From NCBI RefSeq assembly GCF_014203355.1, contig NZ_JACHIR010000001.1, forward strand, positions 7,380,038-7,444,037: 64,000 nt of DNA, read 5' to 3'. Below are positions 26,132-38,316 of this stretch, piece by piece; position 1 is the first letter of the stretch, and each line of letters starts with the position of its first letter. Under the pieces are notes generated by a model that saw only the letters and a list, made by a program, of their open reading frames with translations, had not been told where the DNA came from and made no database searches. The position numbers and the translations under genes are program-made. Origin of the DNA: Kutzneria kofuensis. Its GTDB lineage: Bacteria; Actinomycetota; Actinomycetes; Mycobacteriales; Pseudonocardiaceae.

Positions 26132-26132
<1 letters not shown>
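24492..26132 (+). CDS. betA: GMC-family choline dehydrogenase
   Basis: A 546-residue FAD enzyme of the glucose-methanol-choline family, expected to oxidise choline to betaine aldehyde. It shows the FAD motif [17 protein letters not shown], both GMC signatures ([19 protein letters not shown] and [15 protein letters not shown]), the active-site HPSCTCRMG histidine and the closing [14 protein letters not shown]. The start at 24,492 overlaps the betB stop (TGATG); ATG 24,498 (MYDFVVVGG) is an alternative. Within GMC enzymes a substrate other than choline cannot be excluded, but the flanking pathway supports choline. Confidence 0.88.
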
Positions 26133-30018
<3,886 letters not shown>

Positions 30019-30025
30019 GAAGGGA

Positions 30026-31165
30026 ATGTCCGTGACCGCCAGCCTCATCCCCACGCTACCCGGCGCGTACTACACGGATCCGGAGATCTTCCGGCAGGAG
30101 CAGGAACGCGTCTTCGAGGCGATGTGGTTCTGCGCCGTCCGGGCCACGGACATCCCGACGCCGGGCAAGTTCCGCACCGTCCAGATCGGACGGGAGAGCG
30201 TGCTGGTCTCGCGCGCAAGGGACGGTGCGGTCAAGGCGTTCCTGAACATCTGCCGCCACCGGGGTGCCAAGCTGTGCCTGGACGAGGAAGGCGAGGTCAA
30301 GCGCGCCTTCCAGTGCCCGTACCACGCGTGGACGTACGGTTTGGACGGCAAGCTCGTCGCCGCCCCGAACCTGACCAAGATGCCCGACATCGACCGGGTC
30401 GAGTACGGCCTGGTCAACGTGCACGTCCGGGAATGGCTCGGCTATGTCTGGGTGTGCCTGGCCGACAAGCCGCCGTCCTTCGAGGACGATGTCGTCGGCG
30501 CCTGCACCGAGCGTCTCGGCGACGCCGACGCCATCGGCCACTACGATGTCGCCAATCTCGAGGTGGGCCGGCGGATCGTCTACGACGTCAAGGCCAACTG
30601 GAAGCTCATCGTCGAGAACTTCATGGAGTGCTACCACTGCGCCACCATCCACCCCGAGCTCACCGAGGTGCTGCCCGAGTTCACCGAGGGCCTGGCCGCG
30701 CAGTACTACGTCGGTCACGGCGCCGAGTTCGGCGACGAGATCCGGGGCTTCACCGTCGACGGCAGCGAGGGTCTGGACCGGATCCCGACCGTCACCGAGG
30801 AGCAGGACCGGCGCTACTACGCCATCACCGTCAAGCCGCAGGTGTTCATCAACCTCGTGCCCGACCACGTGATCCTGCACCGCATGTTCCCGCTGGCCGC
30901 CGACCGCACCGTGGTCGAGTGCGACTGGCTCTACCTGCCCTCGGTCGTCGAGTCCGGCAAGGACGTCTCCCGGTCCGTCGAGCTGTTCCACCGGGTCAAC
31001 GAGCAGGACTTCGAGGCGTGTGAACGCTGTCAGCCGGCCATGAGCTCCCGCGCCTACGCCAAGGGCGGTGTGCTCGTGCCCAGCGAGCACCACATCGGCG
31101 TCTTCCACGAGTGGCTCCTGGGCAAGCTCGTCCAGGCGCAACGAGGCCGGGTCCGCCCGGCGTAG
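30026..31165 (+). CDS. Rieske oxygenase, GbcA-like glycine betaine demethylase
   Basis: A 379-residue Rieske non-haem iron oxygenase alpha subunit. The Rieske centre is Cys76-x-His78 (ICRHRGAKLC) and Cys97-x2-His100 (CPYHAWTYGLDG). The mononuclear iron site is in ENFMECYHCATIHPEL with His204 and His209, plus an acidic ligand near VNEQDFEACERCQ. The NFMECYHC and HPEL motifs and the place in the operon match GbcA-type enzymes that turn glycine betaine into dimethylglycine and formaldehyde. Stachydrine and carnitine demethylases are close relatives. Electrons should come from the ferredoxin/reductase pair at 21,473-22,947. ATG 30,026 or GTG 30,032 could start it. Confidence 0.9.
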   Translation: MSVTASLIPTLPGAYYTDPEIFRQEQERVFEAMWFCAVRATDIPTPGKFRTVQIGRESVLVSRARDGAVKAFLNICRHRGAKLCLDEEGEVKRAFQCPYHAWTYGLDGKLVAAPNLTKMPDIDRVEYGLVNVHVREWLGYVWVCLADKPPSFEDDVVGACTERLGDADAIGHYDVANLEVGRRIVYDVKANWKLIVENFMECYHCATIHPELTEVLPEFTEGLAAQYYVGHGAEFGDEIRGFTVDGSEGLDRIPTVTEEQDRRYYAITVKPQVFINLVPDHVILHRMFPLAADRTVVECDWLYLPSVVESGKDVSRSVELFHRVNEQDFEACERCQPAMSSRAYAKGGVLVPSEHHIGVFHEWLLGKLVQAQRGRVRPA

Positions 31166-32109
31166 GAGCCGGCGGCGACCAGCAGCCCGATGCCGAGCCC
31201 GCCGAACGCCAAACCGCCGAATCCGGTCATCCACGCGGTGTCGGTCGCGGTCGGCAGTGGCCACACCGGAGCCGGGGGAGCGACCAGACCAAGCAGCCAC
31301 GCCGCCGACAGGACTGTCAGCACGATGCCGTACGCGCCGAGGCTGACGCCGGTGAGCCAGGCCGGCGGTAGCGGCAGCAGCCGAGGCAGGCGGGTGCCCC
31401 AGCGCTGGACCAGGCTGAGCATCAGCAGCCCGCACGCCACCGCGGCCAGCACGGTGAAGTCGATGCCCGCCGACGACAGCGCGTTCATCAGCGCGGAGTC
31501 GCCGGCGTTGGCGGCCCGCCACTGTTCGCCGGTGACGCCGAGCGCCGTGCCGCCGAGCGTCCAGACGATCTTCGTGGCGGCCCACGGCACGACGCCGAGC
31601 ATTGCCGAGTACACGGTCCAACGGACGCCTCGACCCGCCGTCGAGGCAGCCGGATGCACGAGCGGGCCGCCGTAGCCGCCGGGATGATCACGGCCGCACC
31701 GAGGGCACCGACCGCGTGACACCCGGAGACGTGACACCAGCGTCGCCAGCAGCGGCCCCACACCGAGCACGTCGAGCGCCATGTGCACCAGCGCTATGCC
31801 GCCGACGCCGTCACCCGAGCCCGAGGCCAGGGCCACCAGCTCCATCGGCGAGCCGAAGGTGCCGATTCCGAACACGATCGTCGTCACGAACAGCAGCGGC
31901 ACATGGCCGCGAACCGCCGCGACCGCCGCCACGACGGCGGCCAAAGCAAGGAACACCTGCACCCAGGCCGGAAACGCGAAGTGCGGGCCGAGTGGCAGCT
32001 GAGCTCCGGCCAGCACCCACCCGACCTGCACGCCGGCGTAGCAGACACCCCAGACCGCCGTCACCCACGGCACCCACGCCGGCCAACGCCCCCACATGCC
32101 GCCGAGCAT
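31054..32109 (-). CDS. Hypothetical polytopic membrane protein
   Basis: I do not recognise this 351-residue protein. It has about seven to eight hydrophobic segments, a short cysteine pair in RGRCPRCGRDHPGG near the middle and a repeated Trp-rich start (MWGRWPAWVPWVTAVW). Coding bias is strong from 32,109 to about 31,170. The last 37 codons lie inside the 3' end of the convergent Rieske oxygenase gene (112-base overlap), and this tail is Arg/Ser/Pro-rich with poor coding character. A missing stop or recent frame change near 31,165 may have lengthened it. It is divergent from the large SARP regulator. Confidence 0.65.
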   Translation of the reverse strand: MLGGMWGRWPAWVPWVTAVWGVCYAGVQVGWVLAGAQLPLGPHFAFPAWVQVFLALAAVVAAVAAVRGHVPLLFVTTIVFGIGTFGSPMELVALASGSGDGVGGIALVHMALDVLGVGPLLATLVSRLRVSRGRCPRCGRDHPGGYGGPLVHPAASTAGRGVRWTVYSAMLGVVPWAATKIVWTLGGTALGVTGEQWRAANAGDSALMNALSSAGIDFTVLAAVACGLLMLSLVQRWGTRLPRLLPLPPAWLTGVSLGAYGIVLTVLSAAWLLGLVAPPAPVWPLPTATDTAWMTGFGGLAFGGLGIGLLVAAGSYAGRTRPRCAWTSLPRSHSWKTPMWCSLGTSTPPLA

Positions 32110-32142
32110 GCCCGCAACCGGCTGAGTGACCTCTCAGACGGT

Positions 32143-32171
32143 TTGATTTCCCAGCTCATAACGGGTATTTA
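32143..32171 (+). promoter_or_regulatory. Sigma-70-type promoter of the large SARP gene
   Basis: TTGATT (32,143-32,148), a 17-base spacer and TATTTA (32,166-32,171) form a good housekeeping promoter in a locally AT-rich stretch. The expected start of transcription lies about 25-30 bases before the GTG start of the regulator. Confidence 0.6.
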
Positions 32172-32204
32172 GAACGAACGGGGGCATGACGGTCGGGAGT
32201 GCGG

Positions 32205-34889
32205 GTGGGCGCGGAGTTCCGCGTGCTGGGTGAGCTCCGGGCAACGGTCGACGGCCGTGACGTCGACCTGGGACCCCGGCGGCAGCGGTGTGTGCTCGCG
32301 GTCCTGCTGGTCGAGACCGGCCGGGGGGTGTCGGTGGACGAGCTGATCGACCGGGTGTGGGGTACGGCGGCGCCGCAGCGGGCGGCCGGCACGCTGTACA
32401 GCTACCTGTCCCGACTGCGCGGGGCCCTCGGCGGCGCGACCCTGGTCAACGCCAGCGACGGCTACCGGCTGGCGATCGGCCCGGACGACGTGGACCTGCA
32501 CCGCTTCCGGCGGCTGATCGCGGAGGCCCGGGCGAGCGACCGGGACGAGGTCGCCGGCGAGCTGTTCCGGCAGGCGCTGGGGTTGTGGCAGGGGCAGGCG
32601 CTCAGTGGCCTGTCGAGCCCGTGGCTGGACGACATGCGGAGCCAGCTGGAGCAGGAGCGGCTGGCCGCCCGGCGCGACCACGTCGACATCGAACTCCGCG
32701 CCGGCCGGCACGCCGAGCTGCTGTCCGAGCTGACCACGGAGGCGACGCGCCGCCCGGAGGACGAGCGGCTCGCCGGGCAGCTGATGCTCGCCCTCTACCG
32801 CAGTGGACGGCAGGCCGACGCGCTGCGGCACTACGACCTCACGCGACGGTGGCTGGCCGAGGAGCACGGCGCGGACCCGTCGCCGCCGCTGCAGGAGGTC
32901 TACCAGCGGATCCTCACCGGCGACCCGCGGTTGGCCGGCACCACCGCGCCCGTGCCGCGGCAGCTGCCGGCCGCGCCGGCGTGGTTCACCGGCCGCCGCC
33001 GGGAGCTCGCCGAGCTGGACCGCGCCGGGGCGATCTCGGTGATCGCAGGCACGGCCGGCATCGGCAAGACCTCGCTCGCGCTGCACTGGGCGTACCAGCG
33101 GCTGGACCGGTTCCCGGACGGCCAGCTGTTCGTCAACCTGCACGGCTTCGCACCCGGCGGCGAGCCCGTCTCGCCGGCGGGGGCGATCGGGGCCCTGCTG
33201 GACGGCCTCGGCGTGCTGGTGGGGGCGCGCCCGGTCGATCTCGACGCCCAGATCGCGCTCTACCGCAGCCTGGTCGCCGGCCGGCGGATGCTGATCGTGC
33301 TGGACAACGCCGTGGACGCCGCGCAGGTGGCGCCGCTGTTGCCGGACAGCCCGTCCGGCACGGTGGTCATCACCAGCCGGAACCGGCTGAGCGGGCTGGT
33401 CAAGACGCCGGTGCCGATCGAGGTGCTGTCCGAGGAGGAGTCCCGGGACCTGCTCGTCCGCCGGCTGGGCACGTCCCGTGTCGCCGCCGAGCCCGATGCC
33501 GTCGAGGAACTCGTCGCCTACTGCGGCGGCTCCCCGCTGGCGCTGGGCATCGTCGCCGCACGCGCGGCCGTGCACCCCGACTTCGCGCTGGCCGGCCTGG
33601 TCGCCGAGTTCCGCGACGCCTCGACCCGACTCGACGCGCTGGACGAGGACCACCCGATGGCCAGCCTGCCGGCCGCGCTGTCCTGGTCGTACAACGCTTT
33701 GACGCCCGAGCAGGCGGAGATGTTCGCGCTGCTGGGCCTGGCGCCGGGGCCGGACATCGGGCTGCCGGCCGCCGCCGCCCTCGCCAACCGTCCCGCGGCC
33801 GCCCTGGTACGGGCGTTGGAGCGGGTTTCCCTTGTGCAGCAGGACAAGCCGGGCCGCTACCGGATGCACGACCTGGTCCGCCTGTACGCCCGGGACCGGG
33901 CCTGCCACGATCTCTCGTCGGAGCAGCGGACCTCGGCGCTGCTGCGGTTGACCGACCACTACCTGCACTCCGCCTACGCCGGCGACCGGCTGATGTACCC
34001 GTCCCGTACGCCGATCGAGCTCACCGAGCCGGTGCCGGGCAGCCGCCCGCACCACCACGCCGACGTCGCCGGCGTGGTGGCGTGGTTCGACGCCGAACAC
34101 TCGTGCGTGCTGGCGACGCTGCGGCTCGCCGAGGAGCAGGGCTGGCACCGGCTGGTGTGGCAGCTGGCGTGGAGCCTGGACACCTTCCACCACCACGGCG
34201 GCCACGTGCACGACGACCTGGCGACATGGACGGCCGCCGCCCGCCACGTCGACGACGACCTCCGGGGGCTCACCCTGCGCCGCCTGGGCACCGCCTACTC
34301 CCGCCTCGGCCGGCACGCCGAGGGCATGGAGCACCTCCTGCGGTCCTTGGCGCTGGCCGAGGAGGCCGAGGACGACGCCGCCCAGGCGCACTGCCACCGC
34401 GCGCTCGCGGCGGCCGCGGGCTTGGCCGGCGACAACCGGTCCGCCCTCGACCACGCCATGTCGGCCCTGCGCTACTACGAGAAGCTGGACAGCCCGATCC
34501 AGCAGGCCAACGCCCTCAACCAGGTCGGCTGGTACGCGGCCCAGATCGGGCAGTACGCGATGGCCCGCAGCCACTGCGAGGCCGCGCTGGCGGTGCTGCG
34601 GGACCACCCCGACCCGCAGGGCGAGGCGGACACCCTGGACAGCATGGGCTACATCTGCCATCACAGCGGCGAGCACGCGCTCGCTCTCGGCTACTACCGG
34701 CGGGCTCTCGCCCAGTGGCGCAAGGTCGGCGCGGCCGCCCTGATCGCCGAGGTGCTGGAGCGGGTCGGCGAGACCCACACCGCCCTCGGCGACCACGAGC
34801 AGGCCCGCGCCGCGTGGCGGCAGGCGTTCGAGCACTACCGGTCCCAGAACCGCCCGACCGATGCGGCCCGGGTCGAACGACTCCTCTAG
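32205..34889 (+). CDS. AfsR/SARP-family regulator with NB-ARC and TPR domains
   Basis: A pathway-type transcriptional activator of about 894 residues. N-terminal winged helix (FRVLGELRATVDGRDVDLG, then VDELIDRVWG), bacterial transcriptional activation domain (about 95-240), a STAND ATPase with Walker A IAGTAGIGKTSLAL (about residue 280) and Walker B RMLIVLDN, and C-terminal TPR repeats (HAEGMEHLLRSLALAEEAED and following). I took GTG 32,205 because GGGAG lies five bases upstream; GTG 32,199 is in frame too. SARPs often control antibiotic clusters, but no biosynthetic genes lie nearby. The stop codon shares CTAG with the convergent permease gene. Confidence 0.93.
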   Translation: MGAEFRVLGELRATVDGRDVDLGPRRQRCVLAVLLVETGRGVSVDELIDRVWGTAAPQRAAGTLYSYLSRLRGALGGATLVNASDGYRLAIGPDDVDLHRFRRLIAEARASDRDEVAGELFRQALGLWQGQALSGLSSPWLDDMRSQLEQERLAARRDHVDIELRAGRHAELLSELTTEATRRPEDERLAGQLMLALYRSGRQADALRHYDLTRRWLAEEHGADPSPPLQEVYQRILTGDPRLAGTTAPVPRQLPAAPAWFTGRRRELAELDRAGAISVIAGTAGIGKTSLALHWAYQRLDRFPDGQLFVNLHGFAPGGEPVSPAGAIGALLDGLGVLVGARPVDLDAQIALYRSLVAGRRMLIVLDNAVDAAQVAPLLPDSPSGTVVITSRNRLSGLVKTPVPIEVLSEEESRDLLVRRLGTSRVAAEPDAVEELVAYCGGSPLALGIVAARAAVHPDFALAGLVAEFRDASTRLDALDEDHPMASLPAALSWSYNALTPEQAEMFALLGLAPGPDIGLPAAAALANRPAAALVRALERVSLVQQDKPGRYRMHDLVRLYARDRACHDLSSEQRTSALLRLTDHYLHSAYAGDRLMYPSRTPIELTEPVPGSRPHHHADVAGVVAWFDAEHSCVLATLRLAEEQGWHRLVWQLAWSLDTFHHHGGHVHDDLATWTAAARHVDDDLRGLTLRRLGTAYSRLGRHAEGMEHLLRSLALAEEAEDDAAQAHCHRALAAAAGLAGDNRSALDHAMSALRYYEKLDSPIQQANALNQVGWYAAQIGQYAMARSHCEAALAVLRDHPDPQGEADTLDSMGYICHHSGEHALALGYYRRALAQWRKVGAAALIAEVLERVGETHTALGDHEQARAAWRQAFEHYRSQNRPTDAARVERLL

Positions 34890-36352
34890 ACCGCGGCGGG
34901 TTCCTCGGAGCGTTCCTTGGCGTCGTCCAACACGATCCGGCCGAGGACGGCGTACGTCTCGGGCCGGAACCGCCGCAGTGCCAACGCTCCGACGACGCCC
35001 AGCACGAACAGCGCGCCGACGATCCACGGGATGGCGTGGAAGAACGGCGTCGAGGCGGCGGCGCCCGCGGCCGCGTCGAGATTGTCCACCAGCAGCCACA
35101 CCACGGCGATCATGCCGATGCCGCCGAGCAGGGGAGCGGTGAACGTCGTGAACCAGTGCCGGGATTCCTTGTGGTTGCGGGAGAAGTAGCCGATCACCGC
35201 GAACGAGCAGAGCGTCTGCACGATCAGGATCGCCATCGTGCCGAGGATCGCCATCAGCGTGTACAGGCTCAGGTACGGGTCCTGGCCGGCCAGGCTGAAC
35301 AGGGCGACGATCACCACGGCGATGACGGTCTGGGTGAACGAGGCGACGAACGGCGAGCCGTGCTCGGGATGGGTCCGCCCCAGCCGCCGCCAGATCAGGC
35401 CCTCCCGCCCGATGGCGTACATGTACCGCGCGGCGCACTGGTGGAACGCCATGCCGCACGCGAACGAGCCGGTGATCAGCAGCCACTGGAACAGCAGCAC
35501 CGCCCAGTGACCGACGAACGTCTCGGTGGGACCGAAGAAGAAGCCCAGCGGGTCCTGGGCCGCCACCTGGACGGAGCGGGCCAGGCCGTTGCCGGCGATG
35601 GCCATCCAGGACACGAAGACGTAGAAGATCCCGACGCCGACCACGGAGATCAGGGTGGCCCGCGGAATGGTCTTCTTCGGCTCCCGCGACTCCTCTCCGT
35701 ACATCGCGGTCGACTCGAAGCCCACCCACGACCAGAAGGCGAAGAACAGCCCCAGCCCGGCCGCCGGCCCGCCGAACGCGTTGAGCGGGTCGACGGGAGA
35801 CAGGGGGATCCCGTCGGGTCCGCCGCCGCGCACGAGGACGGCGACGGCCATCAGGAACAGCATGCTGACCTCGCCGACCAGCATCACGCCGAGCACCCGT
35901 GAGGTCAGGTGGATGTCGAAGTACGACAGGATCGCCGTCGCCGCGAGCATGATCGCCGCGAACAGCTGCCACGGCAGGTGCACGCCGAACTGGGCCAGCA
36001 CCGTGCTCTGCGCGAAGTACGCGAAGATCCCGACGATCGAGGCCTCGAACACGATGTAGGCCATCACCGCCAGCAGCCCGCTGGCCAGGCCGACGACACG
36101 GCCGAGGCCCTGCGACACGAAGCCGTAGAACGCGCCGGTGGCGGTGATGTGCTTGGTCATCGCCACGTAGCCGACGGAGAACACCGTCAGCACCACGGTG
36201 GCGAACAGGTAGCCCGCCGGTGCGCCGATTCCGTTGCCGAAACCGACCGCGACCGGAACGTTGCCGGTCATCGCGGTGATCGGGGCGGCGGTGGCGATCG
36301 CCATGAACACCACCCCGACCACGCCCACCGAGTTGGCGCGTAAGCGATCCAT
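34886..36352 (-). CDS. APC-family amino acid/polyamine permease (first copy)
   Basis: A 488-residue transporter with about twelve transmembrane helices: VVFMAIATAAPITAMTGNVP, ITATGAFYGFVSQGLG, FWSWVGFESTAMYGEESREP and GMAFHQCAARYMYAIGREGL. The opening and the FESTAMYGEE motif in helix six are those of APC amino acid transporters. It begins 16 bases after the aminotransferase stop, so the two are one transcription unit, and it probably imports that enzyme's substrate. Its stop codon overlaps the stop of the convergent SARP gene within a single CTAG. Confidence 0.9.
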   Translation of the reverse strand: MDRLRANSVGVVGVVFMAIATAAPITAMTGNVPVAVGFGNGIGAPAGYLFATVVLTVFSVGYVAMTKHITATGAFYGFVSQGLGRVVGLASGLLAVMAYIVFEASIVGIFAYFAQSTVLAQFGVHLPWQLFAAIMLAATAILSYFDIHLTSRVLGVMLVGEVSMLFLMAVAVLVRGGGPDGIPLSPVDPLNAFGGPAAGLGLFFAFWSWVGFESTAMYGEESREPKKTIPRATLISVVGVGIFYVFVSWMAIAGNGLARSVQVAAQDPLGFFFGPTETFVGHWAVLLFQWLLITGSFACGMAFHQCAARYMYAIGREGLIWRRLGRTHPEHGSPFVASFTQTVIAVVIVALFSLAGQDPYLSLYTLMAILGTMAILIVQTLCSFAVIGYFSRNHKESRHWFTTFTAPLLGGIGMIAVVWLLVDNLDAAAGAAASTPFFHAIPWIVGALFVLGVVGALALRRFRPETYAVLGRIVLDDAKERSEEPAAV

Positions 36353-36368
36353 CAGATGAGCTGCCCCT

Positions 36369-37760
36369 TCACAGGAGTTGTTGCGCCTTCTCGAGGGAGG
36401 CGCGCAGGATCTGCTCCATCTCGTCGAAGTGCGACTGGTCGCAGATCAGCGGCGGCGACAGCTGCACGACCGGCTCGGCGCGGTCGTCGGCGCGGCAGTA
36501 GAGGCCGTTGTCGAACAGCGCGCTGGACAGGTAGCCGCGCAGCACCCGCTCCGACTCCTCCGCGGTGAAAGTCAGCTTGGTGTCCTTGTCCTTCACGAGT
36601 TCGATGCCGTAGAAGAAGCCCGCGCCGCGGACGTCGCCGACGATCGGCAGGTCCCGCAGCTTGTCCAAAGTGGACCGGAACGCGGCCTCGTTGGCCAGCA
36701 CGTGGTCGTACAGGCCCTCGTTCGCGATCAGGTCCAGGTTGGCCAGCGCCACGGCGCAGGACACCGGGTGGCCGCCGTAGGTTGAGCCGTGCATGAAGAT
36801 GTTGTGGCCCTTGAGGAACGGCTCCATCAGCCGGTCGCTGGCCAGCACCGCGCCCAGCGGCGCGTAGCCGGAGGTCAGTCCCTTCGCGACGGTGATCATG
36901 TCGGGCTGGTAGCCGTAGCGGTTGGCGCCGAAGTCGTGGCCCAGCCGGCCGAACGCGCAGATCACCTCGTCCGACACGAGTAACACGTCGTAGGAGTCGC
37001 AGATCTCGCGGACCCGCTGCCAGTAGCCGGGCGGCGGCGGGAAGCAGCCGCCGGTGTTCTGCAGCGGCTCCAGGAACACCGCGGCGACGGTTTCCGGGCC
37101 CTCCATGAGGATGGCCTGCTCGACCTGGTCGGCGGCCCAAAGCCCGAACGCCACCAGGTCGTCGGCGTGCTCGCGGGCCCGGTAGAAGTTGGTGTTGGGC
37201 ACCTTGATCGCGCTGGGCACCAGCGGCTCGAAGTCGGCCTTGGCGCCGGGGATGCCGGTGATCGACAGCGCCCCCTGGGAGGTGCCGTGGTAGGCCATCG
37301 ACCGGCTGATCACCTTGTGCTTGGTGGGCTTGCCGGTGAGCTTGAAGTACTGCTTGGCCAGCTTCCACGCGGTCTCGACGGATTCCCCGCCGCTGACCGT
37401 GAAGAAGACGCGGTTCAGGTCGCCGGGCGCGTCCGCGGCCAGCCGTTCGGCCAGTTCGACGGCGGCCGGGTGGGCGTGCGACCACAGCGGGAAGTAGGCC
37501 AGCTTGCGGGTCTGCTCGGCGGCGGCCCGGGCCAGCTCCTCGCGGCCGTGGCCGACCTGCACGGCGAACAGGCCGGCCAGGCCGTCGATGTAGCGCTTGC
37601 CGTTCGTGTCGTAGACGTAGGCGCCCTCGCCGCGCTCGATCACGGGGATGTCCGTGTCCTCGAAGGCGGAGTGGCGGGCGAAGTGCAGCCACAGGTGGTC
37701 GCGGGCCGATGTGGACAGCGCGGCCGCGCCGGCGGTCCCGGGGTGGGCGGTGGCAGTCAT
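36369..37760 (-). CDS. Class III omega-aminotransferase
   Basis: A 463-residue PLP enzyme. It has the family landmarks VFFTVSGGESVETAWKLAKQ, AYHGTSQGALSITG, the aspartate of LLVSDEVICAFGRLG and the PLP lysine Lys293 in ITVAKGLTSGYAPLGA. The type is that of putrescine-pyruvate or beta-alanine/omega-amino acid aminotransferases (SpuC-like). The neighbouring aminoaldehyde dehydrogenase and permeases support polyamine or diamine breakdown, in which this enzyme would form the aminoaldehyde. ATG 37,760 has GAGGA five bases upstream. The open frame to 37,832 runs through the promoter. Confidence 0.9.
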   Translation of the reverse strand: MTATAHPGTAGAAALSTSARDHLWLHFARHSAFEDTDIPVIERGEGAYVYDTNGKRYIDGLAGLFAVQVGHGREELARAAAEQTRKLAYFPLWSHAHPAAVELAERLAADAPGDLNRVFFTVSGGESVETAWKLAKQYFKLTGKPTKHKVISRSMAYHGTSQGALSITGIPGAKADFEPLVPSAIKVPNTNFYRAREHADDLVAFGLWAADQVEQAILMEGPETVAAVFLEPLQNTGGCFPPPPGYWQRVREICDSYDVLLVSDEVICAFGRLGHDFGANRYGYQPDMITVAKGLTSGYAPLGAVLASDRLMEPFLKGHNIFMHGSTYGGHPVSCAVALANLDLIANEGLYDHVLANEAAFRSTLDKLRDLPIVGDVRGAGFFYGIELVKDKDTKLTFTAEESERVLRGYLSSALFDNGLYCRADDRAEPVVQLSPPLICDQSHFDEMEQILRASLEKAQQLL

Positions 37761-37847
37761 GGCGTCCTCACCGATTTCGTCGTTCAACTGCGTCTCGACT
37801 ACGTTTATCGCACATCGGTGAGGTTGATACAAGGGATTCCGTAGCTG

Positions 37848-38309
37848 CTAGCGGGTGCCCCACTGGTAGGACTGCTTGTGCAGCCGCAGGTAGGGCATGG
37901 TTTCCACGTCCCGCACGCCCTCGACGGTGCGGATCCGGTTGGACATCAGGTCCAGCAGGTCGGCGTCGTCCTCGCAGACCGCCTCGCACAGGATGTCGAA
38001 GCGGCCGGCGCAGACCACCACGTAGTCGATCTCCGGCATCGCCGCGAGCGCGTCCGCGACCGGCTCGATCGGGCCGCTCACCTTCAGCCCGAGCATGGCC
38101 TGCCGGAACAGTCCCACCTGCATGGGGTCGGTGACCGCGACGATCTGCATCACGCCCGACTGCACCAGCTTGGCGACCCGCTGCCGCACGGCGGCCTCGG
38201 ACAGGCCGACGGCCTTGCCGATCGCCGCGTACGGCCGCCTGCCGTCCTCCTGCAGCTGCTCGATGATCAGTTTCGACGCCTCGTCCAGAGGCTCGGTGTT
38301 CCTGCGCAC
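37848..38309 (-). CDS. Lrp/AsnC-family regulator of the aminotransferase cluster
   Basis: A 153-residue Lrp-type regulator: helix-turn-helix (LDEASKLIIEQLQEDGRRPY, then GLSEAAVRQRVAKLVQSGV) and the RAM effector domain (IDYVVVCAGRFDILCEAVC). It is encoded 7 bases after the second permease gene and 87 bases before the aminotransferase. It probably adjusts the cluster to the amino acid or amine taken up, as Lrp-type proteins do for adjacent catabolic genes. Confidence 0.92.
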   Translation of the reverse strand: MRRNTEPLDEASKLIIEQLQEDGRRPYAAIGKAVGLSEAAVRQRVAKLVQSGVMQIVAVTDPMQVGLFRQAMLGLKVSGPIEPVADALAAMPEIDYVVVCAGRFDILCEAVCEDDADLLDLMSNRIRTVEGVRDVETMPYLRLHKQSYQWGTR

Positions 38310-38316
38310 CGGCGCA

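Noticed and set aside
32169-35972. 1,267-codon minus-strand frame opposite the SARP gene, and its large plus-strand companion
   Set aside because: Composition is Arg/Gly/Ala/Pro-rich without domain structure. The SARP and permease genes explain the region.
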